64,000 nt of DNA. It comes from Chryseobacterium sp. SSA4.19 (GTDB lineage: Bacteria; Bacteroidota; Bacteroidia; Flavobacteriales; Weeksellaceae). A program made the translations under genes and the position numbers. This document shows, one piece after another, positions 25,742 to 33,306 of the stretch. The notes beneath the pieces are model-generated. The model saw only the letters and a list, made by a program, of their open reading frames with translations, searched no databases and had not been told where the DNA came from. The stretch lies in assembly GCF_022601875.1 (NCBI RefSeq), contig NZ_JAKVIP010000005.1, positions 1 to 64,000 on the forward strand, written 5' to 3'. The first letter of the stretch is position 1. The number at the start of each line of letters is the position of its first letter.

Positions 25742-26509
25742 TCACTTCAATATTACATAATTTATTTTATCAACCCCTGTATTTCCCGTTTTGTAATCAA
25801 AAGCATATACTGTCACTTCATAATTTCCCGCCTGAGAAACAGGAAAACTTCCTTCGAAAAGATTGGTTGAAACTAAAGTCAGATTGATTTCATTAAGAAA
25901 TTTTCCGTCTTTATATATGATCGCTTTGGTTTCAATTTTATCAGAATCCCAGATGCCTCCTTTATCAATTACACAGCCACACATCATAACAATGTTAGCC
26001 TGGATCTGAAACGGTTTTCCGCTTATTGACTGTAAGGATATATATTGATGAGTCCGTGGCTTCAGGATATCCACAATAAAACCTGGGATTTCTAAAATGA
26101 CTCCCTCTCCCACCAGGTCTTTACCGGGAATCAACCAGAATTCAGAACTGACTTTTGTCTGTGCCTGCCTGTTGTTGTAAGGTGACAGTACTTCTATACT
26201 TACAAAAGTAGGTTCATCAATATTAACAGTTGCGGTAAACTTGGCGGTTGTATCATCCGTAATGATGTCATGCCTTTCTTTAGGAAATTTCATAATGAGA
26301 TCGGTACTTCCGGTGCTGCCACTGGTTTTACCTTCTGCCAAGATGCTGTTATTCGTTTTATTTCTTATTATAACGTAAGCACCGCCCAGAGAACTTCCTA
26401 TAAATTTGGCATCTTTAGCTTTGACTCTCACTACAATTTTAGTCTCTTTTCCATATAGCGTTATGCATATCAGGGAAAACAGTGTCATTAAAAAAAATTT
26501 CATTCTCAT
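25742..26509 (-). CDS. Secreted protein of unknown function, coupled to marR
   Basis: The 255-residue protein starts with a signal peptide (MRMKFFLMTLFSLICITLYG). The mature part is beta-rich, with no domain I recognise; two segments read like Ig-like or carbohydrate-binding strands (VVRVKAKDAKFIGSSLGGAY; KIETKAIIYKDGKFLNEI), and GSFPVSQAGNYEVTVYAFDY near the C-terminus resembles an Ig-fold end. One CGC motif is near residue 180. Its ATG overlaps the stop of the MarR gene (4 bp), so it is translated with that regulator. It probably lies in the periplasm or on the surface. Confidence 0.6.
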   Translation of the reverse strand: MRMKFFLMTLFSLICITLYGKETKIVVRVKAKDAKFIGSSLGGAYVIIRNKTNNSILAEGKTSGSTGSTDLIMKFPKERHDIITDDTTAKFTATVNIDEPTFVSIEVLSPYNNRQAQTKVSSEFWLIPGKDLVGEGVILEIPGFIVDILKPRTHQYISLQSISGKPFQIQANIVMMCGCVIDKGGIWDSDKIETKAIIYKDGKFLNEINLTLVSTNLFEGSFPVSQAGNYEVTVYAFDYKTGNTGVDKINYVILK

Positions 26510-26997
26510 TGTATGTTATTTGAATATTCCTGTTTAAATCTATAGTAAAAAGAAGTCTTTTCAATGGCTTCATCTATCCGGTCCAGATGCTGTACGATCC
26601 CTAAATCATGATCCAGAATACTAAGAATAGCCGCTTCACAGCTTTTCCATAAAATTTCAAAATCCGGCATCTGGCTGACTGCCTTTTCTGACAGAGAAAC
26701 AATTTGTCTCCGCTTGTCGAACTCATCATTGACAACCGTTAAATACCCTTTGGCATTCATTTTTTTTATGGTGATCACTAAAGTGGGATGAGAGTATCCC
26801 AGTTGTTCTGCTATTTCGGCGATAGACATTTTGTCTTTATGCTGCAGCAACATAAAAACAAGATACCAGTGTGGTTCTATTTCCATATTATTTTCTTTGT
26901 ACAACTTTTTCACACTGTAGGATATCCTGTCGCTGATTCTTTTCATTCTGGAATCCAAAGCTTTGTAGCCAAGCTCCTTTATAAAATCTGAGTTCAT
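26506..26997 (-). CDS. MarR-family transcriptional regulator
   Basis: The 163-residue protein has the winged helix MSIAEIAEQLGYSHPTLVIT (recognition region) and wing ...GYLTVVNDEFDKRRQIVSLSEKA, with N- and C-terminal dimerisation helices. It is the first gene of a two-gene unit with the secreted protein at 25742. A TATATAG-GCAG-CTATATA inverted repeat at 27037-27054, 40 bp upstream, is a likely autoregulatory operator and also precedes the divergent sigma-54 activator. Confidence 0.88.
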   Translation of the reverse strand: MNSDFIKELGYKALDSRMKRISDRISYSVKKLYKENNMEIEPHWYLVFMLLQHKDKMSIAEIAEQLGYSHPTLVITIKKMNAKGYLTVVNDEFDKRRQIVSLSEKAVSQMPDFEILWKSCEAAILSILDHDLGIVQHLDRIDEAIEKTSFYYRFKQEYSNNIQ

Positions 26998-27036
26998 AGC
27001 TTTTTTTAAGTTAAATGCAAATATATATAATATAAC

Positions 27037-27054
27037 TATATAGGCAGCTATATA
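27037..27054. promoter_or_regulatory. Inverted repeat between marR and the sigma-54 activator
   Basis: TATATAG and CTATATA are separated by GCAG. It lies in the 139-bp divergent region between the MarR gene and the sigma-54 activator gene, about 40 bp from the MarR start. A MarR-type operator is likely. Confidence 0.5.
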
Positions 27055-27136
27055 AAATTAAAATTTTATTCCTTCCATTATAAAGAAATATATAGATGGT
27101 AAATCTTCCATATCTTTAAGCTTTTAATGAACATCA

Positions 27137-28708
27137 ATGAGTAAACAGGCGGACCATACGGCAGAAATCATGAACCGGCTGCACAGTATGCAGAGAGAAC
27201 AGCTTCTCATTTCTTCTTTACATAAAGAATTTGCTGGAGTTTTGGATAAACAGCAATTTCAGAAAACTTTAAATCAGGGTTTTAAATCTCAATTTCTTTT
27301 TGATGATATTGTAATCCTGAACAAGTCAGCTGATAAAATCCGGATTTTTCTCAGTTCTTCAGTTCCTCAAAGTGATTCCTTTTCAAATACTCATGATATT
27401 TATTTTGAACAATGCCTGAATTCTGCAGAACCAATACTTTTTGACCTGAAAGAATTACCGGTAAATAAATCGTCCACACCAATGTACTTCATAAATGCCA
27501 AAGATACAGGAATGAGAATAGCCGCTGGATTTTCTTTACCAATGATTCAGGACAAGCAGAATGTACTATTTCTTTTTTATAAAAATCATATTTCTGCTGA
27601 TGCTATTCCGGAAAGAATTCTTACAGCGATTTCTACCCAACTGTCAGTTACCATCCGTAATATTATGATTGGTGAACAATTGGATATAACCAGGGATACC
27701 ATCCGGGAAGCTGAACAGGAAATAATTCCTCAAAAGATAGAATTAAAAGGTTTTCAAGGAATTATCGGTGAAAGCGAAGTCATGAAAAATATTTTTGACC
27801 AGATTGCTCAGGTGGCACCTTCGGAATCCAACGTTATTATTTATGGCGAAACAGGTACGGGGAAAGAACTTATTGCTCAGGCTGTCCACAACCTATCGGT
27901 GTCATCACGCCACAGGATGGTCAGGATCAACTGCGCCTCAATTCCTGCCAATCTTATTGAAAGCGAGCTCTTCGGCTACGATAAAGGCAGCTTCACAGGT
28001 GCTTCAGAACAGCGTAGAGGCAAGTTTGAACAGGCTGAAAATGGTACAATCTTCCTTGATGAGATTGGTGAACTTCCTCTGGAACTTCAGGGAAGGCTGC
28101 TTAGGGTATTACAGGAGAAGGAGATTGAAAGAATCGGGGGAAATAAACGCATCAAAGTAAATGCAAGGGTTATTGCTGCAACCAACCGCAACCTTGAACA
28201 GGAAGTGGCAAAAGGGAATTTCCGCAGTGATCTTTTTTACCGGCTCAATGTATTTCCTATCCATCTTCCGGCATTGCGTGACAGGAAAGAGGACATTCCT
28301 TTACTCGCGGACTATTTTCTTGAAAAACACAATGCAAAAACGGGTAAAAAAATAAAAGGTTTCTCCAGAAAGATCATCCATAAACTATGCGAACATCATT
28401 GGCAGGGAAATATCCGGGAGCTTGAAAATATCATCGAAAGAAATATTATTACCGCAAAAGAAAACGTGATCAAAGAAATTGATCTTCCCCAGACAGCTGG
28501 TCCCCAGCAAACCGGAACCAGTTTTGAGATCAAGACTTTGCAGCAGGTTGAAAAAGAATATATCCTTAAGGTCATTGAAAAATGCAACGGTAAAATTTCA
28601 GGTCCGTCTGGTGCTGCCAGACTACTCGGTTTACCGCCTACGACATTGATTTCTAAAATGCAGAAACTGGGAATTGAGAAAAGACATTATTTTAAAAATC
28701 CCAAATAA
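27137..28708 (+). CDS. Sigma-54-dependent activator with GAF-like sensor
   Basis: The 523-residue protein has an N-terminal sensory region (about 1-195), probably GAF-like, then a sigma-54 AAA+ domain. This contains IYGETGTGKE (Walker A), the GSFTGA loop (variant of GAFTGA, about residue 290), [17 protein letters not shown] (Walker B) and arginine-finger ALRDRKEDIP. A C-terminal Fis-type HTH (GPSGAARLLGLPPTTLISKM) ends it. It should contact RNA polymerase-sigma54 and open promoters in response to a small ligand. No -24/-12 promoter (GG-N10-GC) was found nearby. Confidence 0.9.
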   Translation: MSKQADHTAEIMNRLHSMQREQLLISSLHKEFAGVLDKQQFQKTLNQGFKSQFLFDDIVILNKSADKIRIFLSSSVPQSDSFSNTHDIYFEQCLNSAEPILFDLKELPVNKSSTPMYFINAKDTGMRIAAGFSLPMIQDKQNVLFLFYKNHISADAIPERILTAISTQLSVTIRNIMIGEQLDITRDTIREAEQEIIPQKIELKGFQGIIGESEVMKNIFDQIAQVAPSESNVIIYGETGTGKELIAQAVHNLSVSSRHRMVRINCASIPANLIESELFGYDKGSFTGASEQRRGKFEQAENGTIFLDEIGELPLELQGRLLRVLQEKEIERIGGNKRIKVNARVIAATNRNLEQEVAKGNFRSDLFYRLNVFPIHLPALRDRKEDIPLLADYFLEKHNAKTGKKIKGFSRKIIHKLCEHHWQGNIRELENIIERNIITAKENVIKEIDLPQTAGPQQTGTSFEIKTLQQVEKEYILKVIEKCNGKISGPSGAARLLGLPPTTLISKMQKLGIEKRHYFKNPK

Positions 28709-28711
28709 AAA

Positions 28712-29353
28712 TTATTCATTTTTATTGTCTGCAATCTTTTTTAAATTCATCTCAATTTTTCCTGAAGACAAAGCCCAAAAAATCCAAAGCCCCGAAATGA
28801 GCAGTAAAGAAACGGCAGGAATCCAGAATGAAAAGATTAAAGCAATCAGATAAATGGGCAGGCCATACAGATAATTATCATGGATTTTTTTTATCGCATG
28901 ATCCGTAATGCCCGGACGAAGAAGCTTCCTGTCCCGGCTTGCCAGAAACCAAAGCAGGTTAAAAGCCAGGTTGATCAAAACAAAGGTTCCCGTATAGATG
29001 GCTACCACAACCGATGAAGCTTCCCCATTAAAATATCTCGCCAACAAAGCTGTTGGATAAGAAACTGCTGACACCAAGAAAAGGATAAGTCCATTAGCAA
29101 ACATGATTGCTGAATTACGGCTGTAGATTTGTTTAAAAATCTTATGATGATTTACCCACATGATGAAAATGCTGAAAAAAGAAAGAACAAATGCCAAAAA
29201 TGTCGGCCATTGGTTTTTCATGAACAACATCAGATCATTCCCATTTGTAATCGAGTTTTCCTCGGGTAAATGCAGATCTAAAACCAGCAGCGTGATGGCA
29301 ATGGCAAAAACACCATCACTAAACCCTTCTATTCTGCCTGTTTCTTTTTCCAT
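28712..29353 (-). CDS. TMEM175-family potassium channel-like protein
   Basis: The 213-residue protein begins with RIEGFSDGVFAIAITLLVLD, the FSD signature of bacterial TMEM175 (DUF1211) channels, with the conserved Phe-Ser-Asp at the selectivity constriction. About six membrane segments follow. Bacterial members assemble as tetramers and conduct K+. Its 3' end is only 3 bp from the end of the convergent sigma-54 activator gene. Confidence 0.88.
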   Translation of the reverse strand: MEKETGRIEGFSDGVFAIAITLLVLDLHLPEENSITNGNDLMLFMKNQWPTFLAFVLSFFSIFIMWVNHHKIFKQIYSRNSAIMFANGLILFLVSAVSYPTALLARYFNGEASSVVVAIYTGTFVLINLAFNLLWFLASRDRKLLRPGITDHAIKKIHDNYLYGLPIYLIALIFSFWIPAVSLLLISGLWIFWALSSGKIEMNLKKIADNKNE

Positions 29354-29399
29354 AAATTATTTCTTTGTTAATGATACAACAGCACGCCAATTCAAGTGA

Positions 29400-29530
29400 A
29401 ATTCTGAAAGAATTTACGTAGAGAGTCGACTTCGAAATTTACCGTTACTATCAAATTCTCGATATAATTTTTCTCTACTTCGTTCCGAAAATTACTCAAA
29501 TTGACAACACTTTTATCTTTAAATCTTTTT
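29400..29530. repeat. Degenerate dispersed-repeat-like segment
   Basis: Intergenic DNA contains GAGTCGACTTCGAAATTT and, further on, CTCTACTTCGTTCCGAAAAT with CAAATTGACAA. This recalls the 'TGTCATTTCGACCGAAGTGGAG ...' dispersed elements common in Bacteroidetes, but it is divergent and has no coding capacity. The assignment is by recall only. Confidence 0.3.
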
Positions 29531-29575
29531 AAATTTTGAATAAGTTTTGCTTGAAGCCTTTATCATTACGGCTAA

Positions 29576-29601
29576 TGGAAAGCGGACTAAAGTCCGCTCC
29601 A
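29576..29601. repeat. REP-like palindrome
   Basis: AGCGGACT-AA-AGTCCGCT (29581-29598) is a perfect palindrome with 8-bp arms flanked by TGG and CCA. Palindromes of this type (GCGGACTNNAGTCCGC) are seen dispersed in Chryseobacterium-type genomes. It may also act as a terminator for the response regulator gene ending 18 nt away. Confidence 0.5.
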
Positions 29602-29618
29602 ATTGAATGAAAACTCTG

Positions 29619-30968
29619 TTAAATATAACCTTTATCAATTTCCAGTTTCTTCATTTTCGAGTACAACGTCTGCGGCTGAATTTTCAGTAATTCCGCTGCG
29701 CCGCCGATTCCTGAAACCTTTCCGCTGCAGCTTTGCAGGGCATTCATGATATGATCTCTTTCCATCTCTTCCATAGACTTCAACGGACCTGAATTTCCCG
29801 TTGGAGTTTCGGTGGCTTTGGGAAGATCAAAATTTTCTATGGTATTGGTTTTAGCTAAAAGAATACTTCTTTCCATAAGATGTTCCAGTTCGCGGATATT
29901 TCCGGGCCAATGGTAATTTAATAATTGTTCTGAAGCATGGCCGCTGATGGCCGTAATATTTCTCCTGGAAGCAGCAGCATATTTATTCAGGAAGAAAGCG
30001 GCGAGCAGTTCAATGTCTTCTTTTCTCTCTCTTAAAGGTGGCAATCCGATAGGGAAAACATTTAATCTATAATATAAATCCAGCCTGAACCTGCCTTCCG
30101 CCACTTCTTTTTCCAGTGAACGGTTGGTTGCGGCAACAATTCTCACATTGACTTTAAGTGTTTTATTTCCGCCCAATCTTTCAATCTCTTTTTCCTGTAA
30201 AACTCTTAATAATTTAACCTGAGAATCTAGTGGCAGTTCTCCGATTTCATCCAGAAAGACCGTCCCTCCGTCGGCCTGCTCAAATTTTCCGATTCTTTGG
30301 GTGTTGGCTCCGGTGAAGCTTCCTTTTTCATGCCCGAACAATTCGGATTCAATTAAAGAATGAGGCAGTGCCGCACAGTTTACCACTACGATGGGCTTTG
30401 CATTCCGGTCTGACAGTTCGTGAACCGCGTGGGCAACTTTTTCTTTTCCGGTGCCGCTTTCCCCGATCACGAGAACGGAAGTATCTGTTGGAGCAACCAC
30501 CTTTATTTTTTCAACGACTTCCTGAAGCAACGTACTTTTCCCGATAATTCCCTCTATCTCCTGATAGGTTTCATGCTTTCGCACATCAGCATTCTTTTCA
30601 ATATCGAAACGGTATTTTGCAATATCCAGCATCACAATGAGATCCCGTTCCCGGAAAGGTTTCACCATAAATCCGTAAGGCTGTGTTTCTTTTACCGCTT
30701 CCAGCGTAGACTGGTTGGTATTGGCCGAAATATAAAGAAAAGGCAGATTGAGTTCCCGAAGTTCCCAGGCAAGATCGATGCCTGTAAGATCACCTTTCAG
30801 CATGATATCGAGAAGTACCCAATCCGGTTTTTTTTCGGTGATGGATTTTCTTGCCTGTACCACAGACGATGCAATTCCTGTAACCTGGTAACCTGCTTTT
30901 TTCAGCATGATTTTAAGATCATTGGCTACAATAAATTCGTCTTCTACAATTAATATTTTTTCTTTCAT
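29619..30968 (-). CDS. Sigma-54-dependent response regulator (NtrC type)
   Basis: The 449-residue protein has a receiver domain (EDEF; phospho-Asp in [11 protein letters not shown], about residue 54; Lys in FMVKPF), a linker, the sigma-54 AAA+ domain ([45 protein letters not shown]) and a Fis-type HTH ([20 protein letters not shown]). It activates sigma-54 promoters on phosphorylation. Its start overlaps the stop of the upstream TPR histidine kinase by 4 bp (ATGA), so kinase and regulator are a cognate pair, with the second kinase upstream feeding the same regulator or competing for it. Confidence 0.95.
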   Translation of the reverse strand: MKEKILIVEDEFIVANDLKIMLKKAGYQVTGIASSVVQARKSITEKKPDWVLLDIMLKGDLTGIDLAWELRELNLPFLYISANTNQSTLEAVKETQPYGFMVKPFRERDLIVMLDIAKYRFDIEKNADVRKHETYQEIEGIIGKSTLLQEVVEKIKVVAPTDTSVLVIGESGTGKEKVAHAVHELSDRNAKPIVVVNCAALPHSLIESELFGHEKGSFTGANTQRIGKFEQADGGTVFLDEIGELPLDSQVKLLRVLQEKEIERLGGNKTLKVNVRIVAATNRSLEKEVAEGRFRLDLYYRLNVFPIGLPPLRERKEDIELLAAFFLNKYAAASRRNITAISGHASEQLLNYHWPGNIRELEHLMERSILLAKTNTIENFDLPKATETPTGNSGPLKSMEEMERDHIMNALQSCSGKVSGIGGAAELLKIQPQTLYSKMKKLEIDKGYI

Positions 30969-33262
30969 ATGTTTGTTGAGCTTTCAGTCACGTTTTCGTG
31001 ATCCTCAATCTCCGTATTTTTAGCAAATGCTATTTTTATAATTAAACCATTCTGGTTCTTTAAAGAGAATGTTCCGTCTAACTGATCGGTCAGACCTCTC
31101 ATCAGATTCATTCCGAGAGATTCTGTTTCATCCAGGTTAAAATCTTGCGGAAGACCTACTCCGTTATCTGAAATGATCAGCTGGCAGTTGTTTTCTTCAT
31201 TAATTTTAAATGATACCAGAACTTCGCCGCTTGCTTTATCAGGAAAAGCATATTTCACAGTATTATTTACAGCTTCATTGATGATCAGACCCATTGGTAC
31301 GGCCTGTGCCACATCCAGACATATTTTATCGATATCCAGGTCAAATCGTATTGATTTTTCTGAAGAATAGCAATCTTTTATGTAATTGATTAATTCTGAT
31401 ATATACCACGACATATCGATCATCGACAGGTTATCCGACTGATATAATTTCTGATGAATCAGTGACATCGCATGCATTCTGTGCTGACTGTTCTGAATGG
31501 CCAGCAGTGCATCTTCATTGTCAAGATATGCTGACTGAGTATTTAAAAGGCTGATAACAATCTGTAAATTATTTTTTACTCTGTGGTGGATTTCTTTCAA
31601 CAGCCATTCTTTTTCGGCAAGCAGTTTTTTAAGCTGTTCGTTTTGCTCATCAATCTGCTGACGTTTTATTTCCAGGTTTCTATTCGCATTCGTTTTCAAT
31701 CTTGAACGGTTGTACAGCAAAGCTGCAAAAAGAATAAGTACCAGCAAACTTCCTATAAACACATATCTCATGATTGTATCATTAGCGATGCGGGTTTCCT
31801 GCAATTTGCCTTTCTGGGTAAGTAACTGTATGTCTTTGTCCTTCTTCTCGGTATCAAACTGAATTTGTAAACTGTTGATCTGCTTGCTTTTTTCACCGTT
31901 AAAAACAGAATCTGAAAATTTCTTGTACAACTGATAATGTTTAATGGCGTCGAGATATTTCCCCTGTACGGAATCTGCTTTGAACCAGACAAAATAATTT
32001 TCCGAACGGAGCATATCATTACCGCTTTTCTTTGAAAGTGAATCAAAAAGCTTTGCTTTTGGATAAAAAGCTTTGAAATTTTTAGTCTGGTAATGATAAA
32101 ATATAAAACTTCTGAGCATGGAAAGTCGCTGGTTGTTCTTTTCAGCATATTCCCCGTAGTAATTGACCAGTTTTTTATAATACTTTTCAGCATTCTTAAA
32201 CTGCTTCAGAATGGTATAGGTACTGAAGATAATATAGTCTTCCCTCTTTTCAAATTCCTTGTCATCAATCGGGTAACGTGCCTTGTATTGCTTAATCATG
32301 TCAATCGCTTCCTGAAACCTTCGCTGTCTTATCAGCATGGTAGACATATTGTTGGCTACGGTTCGTACATACCCGTTATCTTTATTTTTTTTAGCGATAT
32401 CAAGCGCTTTTTCCCAGTATTTCATCACCTTATCATTCTCGCGGAGATAATAATATACCATCCCTACACTGGTGTAAATAGAACTCAGCTGTACAGAGGT
32501 GTCGTTAACATTAAAGGCTGTTTTTTCTGCCAAAAGAGCATATTTCAAGGCTTCTTCGTAATTTGCTTTATCTATATTGGCATCAGCAATAAGACTATAT
32601 ACACCCTGTACCTGTTTATATTTTGCAGCATTATAAACGGCTAAAGACTGTTTTGACAGTTCTATCGCCTTTTCCGCATCATCATTGTTCATATAAATTT
32701 CTCCCAAATCCTTCAGCACGGCAGCCTGTTTTAATTTTGCTCCTGAAGATTTATAAAGCTGCAATGCTTTTTCTTTAAGTTTAATCCTTACTTTAAAATT
32801 TTCAGGATTATTATCGTAGGTAAAAGAGAGTTCTTCATACCCTTCGCCGGTCTGTCGGATAAGTTTGTTGCTTTCAAAATAAGAGATTGCTTTTTTTATT
32901 TTTGCCAAAGCAACGTTTTTATTGCCTCTTTCCCTTTCAATTTTGCCATCCAACAATATGCATTTTCCTATATCAATTTTATTACGGGTTTTGTCAGAAA
33001 TTTTTTGAGCCTGTTGATTAAAAAAGGCAGCGCTGTCAAGATCCTTCTTTAATTCTCCAGGCTTGGTTAAATAATACTCTCCAAGCTTCAAAAGTAATTC
33101 CGAATTTTTAGCATTATTGTCTGATTCAGCAAGTTGTTTTCGAAGCAATACTGGGTTTTCTTTTTTCTGCGCCTGTAAGCTGAAACTTAGATGCAGGAGA
33201 ATTGCAGAAAAACAAAAGTTTATCAGAAAGTTTTTATTGGTAAAACACGGTGTGAAATTCAT
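30965..33262 (-). CDS. TPR sensor histidine kinase (HisKA_2), copy 1
   Basis: The 765-residue protein has a signal peptide, about eight TPR-like repeats to residue 480 (YEELSFTYDNNPENFKVRIK, YEEALKYALLAEKTAFNVND), a membrane helix near 510-530 (MRYVFIGSLLVLILFAALLY), a coiled coil and a cytoplasmic kinase. The phosphoacceptor is in EIHHRVKNNLQ (H559/H560), HisKA_2 type; the ATPase has INEAVNNTVKYAFP and DNGVGLPQ. Periplasmic TPRs are presumed to sense an envelope signal or protein partner. It is 4 bp overlapped with the response regulator and 44 bp after the paralogous kinase. Confidence 0.93.
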   Translation of the reverse strand: MNFTPCFTNKNFLINFCFSAILLHLSFSLQAQKKENPVLLRKQLAESDNNAKNSELLLKLGEYYLTKPGELKKDLDSAAFFNQQAQKISDKTRNKIDIGKCILLDGKIERERGNKNVALAKIKKAISYFESNKLIRQTGEGYEELSFTYDNNPENFKVRIKLKEKALQLYKSSGAKLKQAAVLKDLGEIYMNNDDAEKAIELSKQSLAVYNAAKYKQVQGVYSLIADANIDKANYEEALKYALLAEKTAFNVNDTSVQLSSIYTSVGMVYYYLRENDKVMKYWEKALDIAKKNKDNGYVRTVANNMSTMLIRQRRFQEAIDMIKQYKARYPIDDKEFEKREDYIIFSTYTILKQFKNAEKYYKKLVNYYGEYAEKNNQRLSMLRSFIFYHYQTKNFKAFYPKAKLFDSLSKKSGNDMLRSENYFVWFKADSVQGKYLDAIKHYQLYKKFSDSVFNGEKSKQINSLQIQFDTEKKDKDIQLLTQKGKLQETRIANDTIMRYVFIGSLLVLILFAALLYNRSRLKTNANRNLEIKRQQIDEQNEQLKKLLAEKEWLLKEIHHRVKNNLQIVISLLNTQSAYLDNEDALLAIQNSQHRMHAMSLIHQKLYQSDNLSMIDMSWYISELINYIKDCYSSEKSIRFDLDIDKICLDVAQAVPMGLIINEAVNNTVKYAFPDKASGEVLVSFKINEENNCQLIISDNGVGLPQDFNLDETESLGMNLMRGLTDQLDGTFSLKNQNGLIIKIAFAKNTEIEDHENVTESSTNI

Positions 33263-33306
33263 TTTTTAATGATAATTGGCATGTTTTATTTTAGTTATTC
33301 TCATTT

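Noticed and set aside
25693..25887. 64-codon plus-strand frame
   Set aside because: It overlaps the 3' end of the secreted protein gene antisense and looks accidental.
26998..27136. -24/-12 sigma-54 promoter
   Set aside because: No GG-N10-GC pair was found here or near the other sigma-54 regulators in the window.
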